Shown piece after piece: positions 1 through 5,807 of a stretch of 64,000 nucleotides of DNA. The notes under the pieces were generated by a model. It worked only from the letters and a program-made list of their open reading frames with translations. It had not been told where the DNA came from and searched no databases. This stretch comes from Arsukibacterium perlucidum DSM 18276 (lineage in GTDB: Bacteria; Pseudomonadota; Gammaproteobacteria; Enterobacterales; Alteromonadaceae): NCBI RefSeq assembly GCF_000382165.1, contig NZ_KB907704.1, positions 124,001 through 188,000 on the forward strand, in the 5' to 3' direction. How positions within the stretch are numbered: the stretch's first letter is position 1; each line of letters starts with the position of its first letter. The position numbers and the translations under genes are program-made.

Positions 1-139
1 TGTTTGGCGTAGCGCTATGGATGGTGCTGGGGTAAAACCACTACTTCACCAGCGCCTCGGGCTCTGAAAAGGCCCGATACACCCGCTCTGGCGTGGCTTC
101 GAAAGGAGCAAGGGAATTTTTTATGGCAATATTTTGCAT
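1..139 (-). pseudogene. 5' part of a broken AHSA1/SRPBCC-domain gene
   Basis: Reading leftwards from an ATG at 137-139 the translation begins MQNIAIKNS and contains TPERVYRAFSEPEALVK, the start of the AHSA1/SRPBCC (START-like) fold, where a WWGP-like motif normally follows. Codon 33 is TAG (41-43), after which the same frame continues WFYPS. I read this as a nonsense mutation in a recognisable gene. The gene runs off the left edge, so I cannot see whether downstream parts are also damaged. No ribosome-binding site is evident before the ATG, and the vapBC promoter region overlaps its start. Family assignment rests on a short motif only. Confidence 0.5.
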
Positions 140-170
140 TTGATATAAGTGCAATTATACTTGCACTTAT
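134..170 (+). promoter_or_regulatory. vapBC promoter with overlapping palindromic operator
   Basis: A perfect inverted repeat with 10-bp arms, ATAAGTGCAA (145-154) and TTGCACTTAT (161-170), is separated by 6 bp. A plausible -35 TTGCAT (134-139) and -10 TATACT (156-161) lie 16 bp apart, so the -10 box sits inside the palindrome. This is the arrangement expected if the ribbon-helix-helix antitoxin represses its own operon. Promoter assignment is by eye. Confidence 0.6.
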
Positions 171-190
171 ACGCTTGGGTGGAGGTGGTT

Positions 191-421
191 ATGGCACAAA
201 TTACTATTTATCTTGATGACGAGCTAATCCAGCAGGTAAAGCAATCTGCGGCACAAGCGAAGGTATCGCAAAGCCAGTGGATCGCTGACCTTATCCGCCA
301 GAATTTTCATAATGACTGGCCATTAGCTGTGCGAGAAATGGCTGGCAGCTGGCAGGTATTTCCGCAGCAGGCGGAAATCCGTGTCGAACAGGGTAAAGAC
401 ATCCCGCGAGAGCCGCTATGA
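191..421 (+). CDS. VapB-type ribbon-helix-helix antitoxin
   Basis: A 76-residue protein beginning MAQITIYLDDELIQQVKQSA. This is a typical ribbon-helix-helix (CopG/Arc-like) N-terminus: a short beta strand followed by two helices, used for DNA binding as a dimer. The C-terminal half (about 45-76) would wrap the toxin. The start at 191 is chosen because GGAGGTGG lies just upstream (181-188); an in-frame start at 149 would fall inside the operator palindrome. Its stop overlaps the toxin start (ATGA at 418-421), so the two are translationally coupled. It is expected to neutralise the PIN toxin encoded next and, with it, repress the promoter at 134-170. The subfamily name is by context. Confidence 0.85.
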   Translation: MAQITIYLDDELIQQVKQSAAQAKVSQSQWIADLIRQNFHNDWPLAVREMAGSWQVFPQQAEIRVEQGKDIPREPL

Positions 422-816
422 AATATGCGCTTGATACCAACACCCTGATTTATTTTTTTAAAGGTATGGGTAGTGTGGAGCAAAAGCTGTTAGCAAAAAT
501 ACCAGGTGATATTTTATTACCAGCGGTGGTGTTGTACGAGCTGGAAACAGGTATTGCTAAATCGCAGGCTCCGGCTAAAAGGCGTGATCAGCTCAATGAG
601 CTATTGAAGGTTATTCAGGTTATTCCATTTGATGCCAAAGCCGTACGTATTGCCGCAGATGTCCGGGCCGATCTGGAGCAACAAGGCCTTATGATTGGCC
701 CATTGGATAACCTTATAGCGGCCAGTGCTAAAGCAGCTGGGGCCATACTGGTAACCCGTAATGTCAGTGAGTTTTCCAGAATTGCTGGGTTGAACGTAGA
801 AAATTGGTTTGAATAA
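418..816 (+). CDS. vapC: VapC-type PIN-domain toxin ribonuclease
   Basis: 132 residues with the PIN-domain layout: LDTNTLIYF at the N-terminus (Asp6), LYELETG (Glu41), GPLDNLIAA (Asp97) and TRNVSEF (Asn115). These acidic residues would bind Mg2+ or Mn2+ for endoribonuclease action, usually on initiator tRNA or rRNA in VapC proteins. The gene overlaps the antitoxin by 4 bp. All catalytic positions are present, so it looks active. The RNA target cannot be predicted from sequence. Confidence 0.9.
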   Translation: MKYALDTNTLIYFFKGMGSVEQKLLAKIPGDILLPAVVLYELETGIAKSQAPAKRRDQLNELLKVIQVIPFDAKAVRIAADVRADLEQQGLMIGPLDNLIAASAKAAGAILVTRNVSEFSRIAGLNVENWFE

Positions 817-986
817 GAGCTATATACCCACCGGCATTTCAATTGCGCATGCAATAAAGACAAGAATGGGGACTGATTACTTCGGATTATTCCCGCCTTA
901 TTTCGGTTTGCTCCTAACTTAGGTAATGCTTATTTCTGGCATTGTTACAACCAGCCAGAATAGCGCTATAACTGCAAAAAAAGGGC

Positions 987-1017
987 TTGACCCTGACGTG
1001 GCGTAATAGCGCAGGCT
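987..1017 (+). promoter_or_regulatory. Possible MerR-type promoter before the TipAS regulator
   Basis: TTGACC (987-992) is followed by CTGACGTGGCGT, which contains a small dyad (ACG TGG CGT). A weak -10 candidate CAGGCT (1012-1017) lies 19 bp downstream of the -35. A long spacer carrying a dyad is the hallmark of promoters controlled by MerR-family proteins, so autoregulation of the next gene is plausible. The -10 match is poor. Confidence 0.3.
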
Positions 1018-1060
1018 GGTGCTCGCGGGTTTAGCTTAACAATATAAGGCAGGTATCAGG

Positions 1061-1900
1061 GTGGCAACACACAACACTTTCTCGGTTAGTCAGGTAAGTC
1101 AGATGGCTGGTGTCAGTATCCGTACTTTACATCATTACGACAATATCGGTTTGCTGTCACCAATACGACGGCAAGATAACGGTTATCGTGAATACACGGA
1201 GCAGCATCTTGCCAGATTGCATCAGATTTTGGTGTACAAGCAACTGGAATTCAGTCTGGATAAAATAAGAGACGTGATGTGCAGTCAGCATTTTGATGCC
1301 TACAGCGCACTGGCAGAGCAGCGCGATGTACTGTTACGCAAACTCGACAAAACTCAGTTAATTATCAACCATATCGAGGTGGCTATGAGCATTGCGCAAG
1401 GTGAAAAAAATCTGGACATACTGTTTACTGGGTTACCAGCGGAAAAAACGGCACGCTGGAAAAGCCAGTTTGCCGAAATGGCGTCAGACCAAAGTGACTA
1501 CAAAGATGTAATGCAGTCGTTGGGTAATTTAACGCAGCAGGAGTCTGAACAATTTCAGCAGGTGCTGGAGCATTGGCTGCAGGAGTACTTGCAGGTTCTG
1601 TCGCTACCGGTTCATGCGGAAGACGTACAGCAATTGGTGTTAGAGCATTTAAAACTGCAAAATCGGTTTTTGCGTCAAATGTGTAAAGGTGAAGAATTTT
1701 CGGGTATTGGTTATCAGGGCTATCTGACGTTGGCCGATGCTATAATTCAAGAACCGTTAGCTTATGAATTGTTTGCGCACTATGCACCGTCACTGCCGGA
1801 GCATCTGCATGAAGCAATGATGTATTTTGCCGAGCATAAGTTTAAAGGTAATATTGATAAGTACCGGCAAGTGGCTGTTGGCTCTTTATCTTCTGAGTAA
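1061..1900 (+). CDS. MerR-family regulator with C-terminal TipAS domain
   Basis: 279 residues. Residues about 6-75 form a MerR winged helix (FSVSQVSQMAGVSIRTLHHY, then GLLSP and the wing). A coiled-coil dimerisation helix follows, then a C-terminal helical region (about 170-270) resembling the TipAS/antibiotic-binding domain of TipAL, SkgA and Mta. Such proteins activate by twisting a promoter with an over-long spacer when the TipAS domain binds a hydrophobic ligand. The start is GTG with AAGGCAGG 8 bp upstream. No obvious target gene (efflux pump or resistance gene) is adjacent, so it may regulate itself or distant genes. The ligand is unknown. Confidence 0.8.
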   Translation: MATHNTFSVSQVSQMAGVSIRTLHHYDNIGLLSPIRRQDNGYREYTEQHLARLHQILVYKQLEFSLDKIRDVMCSQHFDAYSALAEQRDVLLRKLDKTQLIINHIEVAMSIAQGEKNLDILFTGLPAEKTARWKSQFAEMASDQSDYKDVMQSLGNLTQQESEQFQQVLEHWLQEYLQVLSLPVHAEDVQQLVLEHLKLQNRFLRQMCKGEEFSGIGYQGYLTLADAIIQEPLAYELFAHYAPSLPEHLHEAMMYFAEHKFKGNIDKYRQVAVGSLSSE

Positions 1901-1980
1901 TACCTCAGGGCCGGTCGGCGTTCTAGCCTCGGTGAGTAGCATCGGGGCTTTTCGCTTTCTGGCGACGTAAATTTTATTGT

Positions 1981-2526
1981 TCAACGATACTGCGCCAGCT
2001 CTTCCTGAATTTGCATAAACTCCTGGCGGGTGTCGGGTTGCAGTTCGCTTAGTGATCTGGCGATATTTACCTGCATGGTTACCTGAGCCACTTCGCTGAT
2101 CTCGGCCGCTACAACTTTGTTTTGCTGTTTGCTAAACCAGCTAAGCACTTTGGCCAAATGCCAGATACTGGTGCTGCCGCTGTGCAGCGGAGCGGGAAAG
2201 CTTTGGCTATGGTTGAGCATAAGCTTTCGCATATTTTGCCGGCTAAAGCCGAGTAAGTCGGCAATATATGTTAAGCCAACCAAATCCGGAGTAGCTTCAA
2301 TAAGGGCGGCGCGTGGAATGGCAGCTTTAACATCTTTAATGGCTGAGGTTATTGCAGCGAAAGCACTGTTGGCTTCACGGCTAAATTGCAGTGCAATGCG
2401 GCCTGGTTGGCCAATACCAATAAGGGCATCGTCGCAGCCAGATTGCGCCAGTGCCGCAACATAATTTTCGGCATTATGGTCACCATCAGGCAGGTTGAAC
2501 TTTAAGGTAAACTCATATAATTTCAT
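1981..2526 (-). CDS. DNA-binding protein, putative antitoxin partner of HicA-like gene
   Basis: 181 residues from ATG at 2526, chosen because AAGGAG lies 7 bp upstream; an in-frame start further upstream would read through the preceding gene. The N-terminal ~75 residues (MKLYEFTLKF...) look like a small alpha/beta domain. Residues 82-104 (LVGLTYIADLLGFSRQNMRK) form a clear helix-turn-helix, followed by a wing-like segment to about residue 131 (SIWHLAKVLSWF), similar to excisionase/MerR-like DNA-binding domains. It directly follows the frameshifted HicA-like gene in the same orientation, so by analogy with hicAB it may be the antitoxin and autorepressor. That role is inference; I do not recognise a named family. 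Confidence 0.6.
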   Translation of the reverse strand: MKLYEFTLKFNLPDGDHNAENYVAALAQSGCDDALIGIGQPGRIALQFSREANSAFAAITSAIKDVKAAIPRAALIEATPDLVGLTYIADLLGFSRQNMRKLMLNHSQSFPAPLHSGSTSIWHLAKVLSWFSKQQNKVVAAEISEVAQVTMQVNIARSLSELQPDTRQEFMQIQEELAQYR

Positions 2527-2530
2527 CGGC

Positions 2531-2790
2531 TTACTCCTTAAAGTTATGGTTTCGTTGAGCGGTGCAGTTATCAACCACCCGCTTAACTTGCCGGGCATGG
2601 TTGGCTGGGCTTTTTGGTGTACTCCAGATACTGGCAATACAAAATTCACCGCAGCGGCAGCTATTATCGTTATAGGGGCAATACATTCTCCCCCAGGCAT
2701 GGCTGCCGCCTACTTCAATAACCCAGCCGTGCTGCTCGGCATATTGCAAAGCATCTTCAATGTCTTTTTAGGATGCTTTTTCCTTGGCAT
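2531..2790 (-). pseudogene. Frameshifted HicA-like small protein
   Basis: Two reading frames together make a coherent ~86-residue protein. ATG at 2790 (with AAGGAT upstream) reads MPRKKHPKK. The frame then shifts within AAAAAG (2764-2769) and continues DIEDALQYAEQHGW and then GGSHAWGRMYCPYN, CRCGEFC and STPKSPANHARQ. GW-x5-GGSH-x5-CP resembles the HicA mRNA-interferase core (GW...GSH...P, His catalytic); the Cys-rich part is a distinctive extension. One extra A in the run would restore a single frame. Without it, only a TTG start at 2749 (72 codons) is available. It could be a dead toxin, a sequencing error or a low-level frameshift product. The gene precedes the DNA-binding partner by 4 bp. 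Confidence 0.55.
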
Positions 2791-2808
2791 GCAATGAAAT
2801 CCTTGTCG

Positions 2809-2850
2809 ATCCTAGTTGTAAATATTAAGGTTGTCAAATGACAACTTTAA
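2809..2850 (-). promoter_or_regulatory. Promoter and palindromic operator of HicA-like pair
   Basis: A 12-bp inverted repeat with one mismatch (TTAAGGTTGTCA at 2825-2836, TGACAACTTTAA at 2839-2850) has a 2-bp centre. On the minus strand a consensus -35 TTGACA (2832-2837) lies 17 bp from a -10-like TAGGAT (2809-2814), pointing at the HicA-like start at 2790. The palindrome overlaps the -35 box, as expected for an autorepressed toxin-antitoxin promoter. The short loop and low GC argue against a terminator. Confidence 0.6.
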
Positions 2851-2865
2851 TGGGTCGAAAGTGAA

Positions 2866-3153
2866 TTAGGCGCTACATAGCCGCTGTAGCTTAGAGGTAT
2901 CAATTTTCTGCCTGGCATGCCATAGATCATAAGCATCCTGCATGCCCATCCAGACTCGCTCGGAACTGCCGATTACTGCTGAGAGACGAATAGCCATTTC
3001 CGGTGAAATATCAGACTTACCGCTGATCAGCCTTTGCACAGTCGAAGGGGCCACATTCAGTGCTAATGCCAGTTTGCGGGCACTGACCCCCAGAGCCTCC
3101 ATGGTTTCTTTAATCAGTTCGCCTGGATGAGGCGGGTTATACATGGTAACCAT
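2866..3153 (-). CDS. higA: HigA-family antitoxin (XRE helix-turn-helix)
   Basis: 95 residues: MVTMYNPPHPGELIKETMEAL at the start is the HigA/VapI family signature, followed by an XRE helix-turn-helix at about 21-62 (VSARKLALALNVAPSTVQRL, then ISGKSDISPEMAIRLS). It neutralises the HigB toxin encoded immediately upstream (toxin first, as usual for higBA). Its start codon overlaps the toxin stop by one base (TAATG at 3151-3155). HigA proteins repress their own operon, and two matching palindromes lie upstream of higB at 3456-3495. Confidence 0.92.
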   Translation of the reverse strand: MVTMYNPPHPGELIKETMEALGVSARKLALALNVAPSTVQRLISGKSDISPEMAIRLSAVIGSSERVWMGMQDAYDLWHARQKIDTSKLQRLCSA

Positions 3154-3431
3154 TAGTGGTAATCCTCATAATTTACGATGTACACATCGCCATCAGTAAG
3201 CTCAAAAGTAATCCGCCAGTTGCCAGTGACGGCTATCGACCATTGGCCTTTGCGATCCCCGGTTAACGGATGCAGAGAAAAACCAGGCAGATCTATATCG
3301 TTAATTTCTTTGGCCAAATCTAGTACGCTAAGGCGGGTACTGATTTTCTTTGCTTGTTTTGGGTCGATGCCGACCGTAGATCCGGTTTCAAAGTACTTTT
3401 TTAACCCTTTGTGCTTAAAGCTTTTAATCAT
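3153..3431 (-). CDS. higB: HigB-family ribosome-dependent mRNA interferase
   Basis: 92 residues, RelE/HigB fold. Recognisable features are MIKSFKHKGLKKYFETGS, the mid-protein LPGFSLHPLTGDRKGQWSI and the C-terminal NWRITFELTDGDVYIVNYEDYH. These match the short HigB proteins that cleave mRNA in the ribosomal A site. The gene is full length with no damaged motif and is translationally coupled to higA. Together with the paired operators upstream this looks like an intact, regulated addiction module. Confidence 0.92.
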   Translation of the reverse strand: MIKSFKHKGLKKYFETGSTVGIDPKQAKKISTRLSVLDLAKEINDIDLPGFSLHPLTGDRKGQWSIAVTGNWRITFELTDGDVYIVNYEDYH

Positions 3432-3455
3432 AGAGTCTATAGTATTATTTGGTGT

Positions 3456-3495
3456 TGCGTTATACGCAGCATAGCAGTGTGGTGCGTGTAACGCA
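3456..3495 (-). promoter_or_regulatory. Twin palindromic operators upstream of higBA
   Basis: TGCGTTATACGCA (3456-3468) and TGCGTGTAACGCA (3483-3495) are two copies of one palindrome, TGCGT-N3-ACGCA, centred 27 bp apart and lying 25-64 bp upstream of the higB start. Two tandem dyads at such spacing are typical for XRE-type antitoxin repressors that bind as pairs of dimers. The actual promoter boxes are not clear. Confidence 0.6.
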
Positions 3496-3545
3496 ACAGT
3501 GCAGCAGCGTTCAGTAAAGATAGTTCTGGCATTGGCGTTTATCAG

Positions 3546-3695
3546 CTATGCCAATCGCAGCACCGTATCAATCCCCAACTGTTCAATAAAATACTGATCA
3601 TGGCTGACGACCACAAAACCTGCCGGGTATTGCGATAGCGCTGTTGCCAGCAGTTGTTTGGCGTCCAGATCCAGGTGGTTGTCAGGTTCGTCCAT
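3546..3695 (-). pseudogene. 3' relic of an ABC-F family ATPase gene
   Basis: Only 49 residues remain, reading MDEPDNHLDLDAKQLLATAL, then GFVVVSHDQYFIEQL and ending VLRLA. This is the Walker B/D-loop region (DEPxNHLD) and H-loop (SHD) of the second ATPase domain of an ABC-F translation factor such as Uup, EttA or YheS. Everything upstream of Walker B is missing: the frame meets a stop directly before it, and the DUF502 gene begins at 3717. No ribosome-binding site precedes the ATG. A longer open frame on the same strand here is a shadow. Confidence 0.75.
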
Positions 3696-3716
3696 ATGGT
3701 AACGGCTAGAGTCGTG

Positions 3717-4325
3717 TTACCAGCCTTTACCCGGTGCTTTAGTGTTCCCCAGGCCACCACTTAATACCAGTTGCAACGCCTCGGCAGGTTTCATCTCAAT
3801 GTTTCTGGTACAGCTTCGGGGAATGATAATGGTATAACCGCCAACGTTATAAGCCATGGGAATAAATACTGCCAATTGCTCTTCCTGCATCAATGACGAC
3901 ATGCGGTCATGCGGTTGGCCGCCGTGCTTAGTGACAATGCCAATTAATTCAATTTCAGACGAAGGTAACTTAACCATAACTACCGAGCCATCGGTAAAGT
4001 TTTTACCAGACATCAGGTCGATAATGTCCTGCAGCATGCCATATACCTGTTTGGTACCCGGAAGCTTCATTAACACCTTGCCTGGCAATTGCCAAAACCA
4101 GTTAAAGTTCGGCCATTTTGAACTGTAACCTACTGCAATACATACCAGAATAAAGGCCAGAATTGCCATGCCGGGTAAATACCATCTCTCTGGCAGCACC
4201 AACTGCAATACGGGTGTTAGCACAGTTTCAACCGTATGCAGCAGCCAGCGCAGCAACTCAAGGGTGATAACCAGTGGCAGAATAATAGCCAGGCCTTTTA
4301 ATAAGCTTTTAACAATAATCTTCAT
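3717..4325 (-). CDS. DUF502 family membrane protein
   Basis: 202 residues with two N-terminal transmembrane helices (about 9-27 and 50-70) and a soluble domain with the DUF502 pattern (PGTKQVYGMLQDIIDL, LIGIVTKHGG, VFIPMAYNVGGYTIIIP). DUF502 proteins are widespread in bacteria; the family's role is not established, and plant relatives (LCV) are linked to membrane trafficking. The start has a purine-rich site upstream. It appears monocistronic; the leftward neighbour is the ABC-F relic. Confidence 0.85.
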   Translation of the reverse strand: MKIIVKSLLKGLAIILPLVITLELLRWLLHTVETVLTPVLQLVLPERWYLPGMAILAFILVCIAVGYSSKWPNFNWFWQLPGKVLMKLPGTKQVYGMLQDIIDLMSGKNFTDGSVVMVKLPSSEIELIGIVTKHGGQPHDRMSSLMQEEQLAVFIPMAYNVGGYTIIIPRSCTRNIEMKPAEALQLVLSGGLGNTKAPGKGW

Positions 4326-4500
4326 GGGGGATCTTTATATATGGGGCAAACAAACGGAAGAGCTCAAGCATAACAGTTATGCAAGGTAATGCACTAGCTA
4401 CTTGCGAAAGCTGGCTTTGTATTTTTAACGTGCGCAGCATGGCAATGACCACGCTTTCTGTCTACCTTTAACTGTGGCTAGTTAACGGGAAAGCAAAGCG

Positions 4501-5673
4501 ATGGCAAACTCTATTCAGCCAGGTGTTTATCGACAGAACTCAACCATTATTGGTAAGCCGGTAACGGCGGCTACCACAGCCACAGTAGCGTTTGTCGGTA
4601 ATGCTGCGTGGGGGCCGGTAGCCGAGCCTGTGTTAATTAGCAGCTTTGCTGAATACCAACAGCAGTTTCAGCACCCGGAGCAACAACCTGGCCAGTCTGA
4701 TACTGATGCCCCGGATGAGATGACCCGGGCCGTAATGGCTTATTATGGCAATGGTGGTAGAAGTGCTTATATCTGCCGGGTAACAGATGATGACTATCCG
4801 TCGTTTTTTCAGAATGTACTAAGCAGCTGCCATGATGTCAGCCTGTTGGTGCTGCCTGGTCATTATTGGGGGGCCATGGCCAGCAACGCTGCTTTTAGCA
4901 GCGCTCTGGCATTTTGTCAGCAGGTGCGTCGTTGTATGTTATTGCTGGATATTGCACCTGACCAGCAGCTTAACAACGCGGCCAGTGTTACCGCATTAAA
5001 TTTGCCAGTCTCAAGTTATGCCGCGCTGTATTATCCCTGGTTAATAATGGCAAATCCGCTATACCACGCCACCACTAACCCGCTGGTAGCCAAAACGCTG
5101 ACAATAGCACCTTCGGCGGTCGCGGCGGCGGTGTATGCCCGAACCGACACTAGCCACGGTGTCTGGAAAGCGCCAGCTGGAGTATCTGCAAAAGTTTTGG
5201 GGGTAACGGGTTTACAGTTTACGGTTGAGAACACCAGCCAGCAGCAGTTAAATCCACTGGGGGTAAACTGTATCCGCAGCTTGCCCAGAGTGGGCACTGT
5301 GTTATGGGGTGCTCGTACCCTGGCAGCCCAGACTGATCCTGAGTGGCGCTACATCTCAGTGCGCCGCACTGCCATATTTCTGGAGCAAAGTATATGCCAA
5401 AGCCTGCAGTGGACGGCTTCTGAGCCCAATGCCCAGCCGCTCTGGCAAGCGGTGCGTCGTAATGTCAGTAACTTTTTAAGTACGCTGTATCGCGCTGGCG
5501 CTATGCAGGGGGCCTCGCCAAAAGAGGCGTTTTTTGTGCGCTGTGACTGGGGTGATACTATGACGCAGCACGATATTGACCAACAGCAGCTGGTAATTCT
5601 GCTGGGCTTTGCTCCGGTTAAACCGGCAGAGTTTGTGTTGATACGTATCGTTTATAAACTCAGCCCGCCCTGA
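4501..5673 (+). CDS. Orphan contractile-tail sheath protein
   Basis: 390 residues. The N-terminus (PGVYRQN, then TATVAFVGNAAWGPVAEPV and a SFAEYQQQF motif) and especially the C-terminal ~130 residues (NPLGVNCIRSLPRVGTVLWG, WRYISVRRTAIFLEQSI, LWQAVRRNVSNFLSTLYRAG, FVRCDWG, EFVLIRI) match the sheath of contractile phage tails, R-type bacteriocins and extracellular injection systems. A sheath polymerises around an inner tube and contracts. No tube, baseplate, spike, AAA+ ATPase, terminator protein or other phage gene is near; neighbours are a DUF502 gene and pepD. It is shorter than most sheaths, and the middle (about 100-260) is reduced. The ribosome-binding site is weak. It may be a relic or a component encoded apart from its partners. 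Confidence 0.8.
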   Translation: MANSIQPGVYRQNSTIIGKPVTAATTATVAFVGNAAWGPVAEPVLISSFAEYQQQFQHPEQQPGQSDTDAPDEMTRAVMAYYGNGGRSAYICRVTDDDYPSFFQNVLSSCHDVSLLVLPGHYWGAMASNAAFSSALAFCQQVRRCMLLLDIAPDQQLNNAASVTALNLPVSSYAALYYPWLIMANPLYHATTNPLVAKTLTIAPSAVAAAVYARTDTSHGVWKAPAGVSAKVLGVTGLQFTVENTSQQQLNPLGVNCIRSLPRVGTVLWGARTLAAQTDPEWRYISVRRTAIFLEQSICQSLQWTASEPNAQPLWQAVRRNVSNFLSTLYRAGAMQGASPKEAFFVRCDWGDTMTQHDIDQQQLVILLGFAPVKPAEFVLIRIVYKLSPP

Positions 5674-5807
5674 CACCCTGGCAGCACTTCTTTACATTAC
5701 CAACTGGCAGCGTCGCCATTCGCCGGAGCGGCGCTCAACTCTGCGTGCCGCTTATGCTAAACTGGCACAAATTTTCTGCGTAGTTAACCCATTTTTCAGG
5801 AGTATTT

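Noticed and set aside
2764-2769. Programmed -1 frameshift in the HicA-like gene
   Set aside because: The heptamer is T AAA AAG, so the P-site tRNA would mispair after slipping (TAA); no stimulatory stem was evident. Mutation or sequencing error is more likely.
3450-3500. Resemblance of the higBA upstream palindromes to integron attC sites
   Set aside because: No RYYYAAC/GTTRRRY core pair, no R/L box order, and neighbouring genes are in mixed orientation. Repressor operators explain the symmetry better.
1-3700. The TA-rich region as a mobile genomic island
   Set aside because: No integrase, transposase, direct repeats or tRNA boundary visible; the left boundary is outside the window.
3542-3760. 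72-codon open frame on the minus strand
   Set aside because: It is out of frame with the ABC-F relic and overlaps the DUF502 gene; no ribosome-binding site.
4501-5673. Prophage or tailocin locus
   Set aside because: Only the sheath gene is present; no other phage function, integrase or att site nearby.
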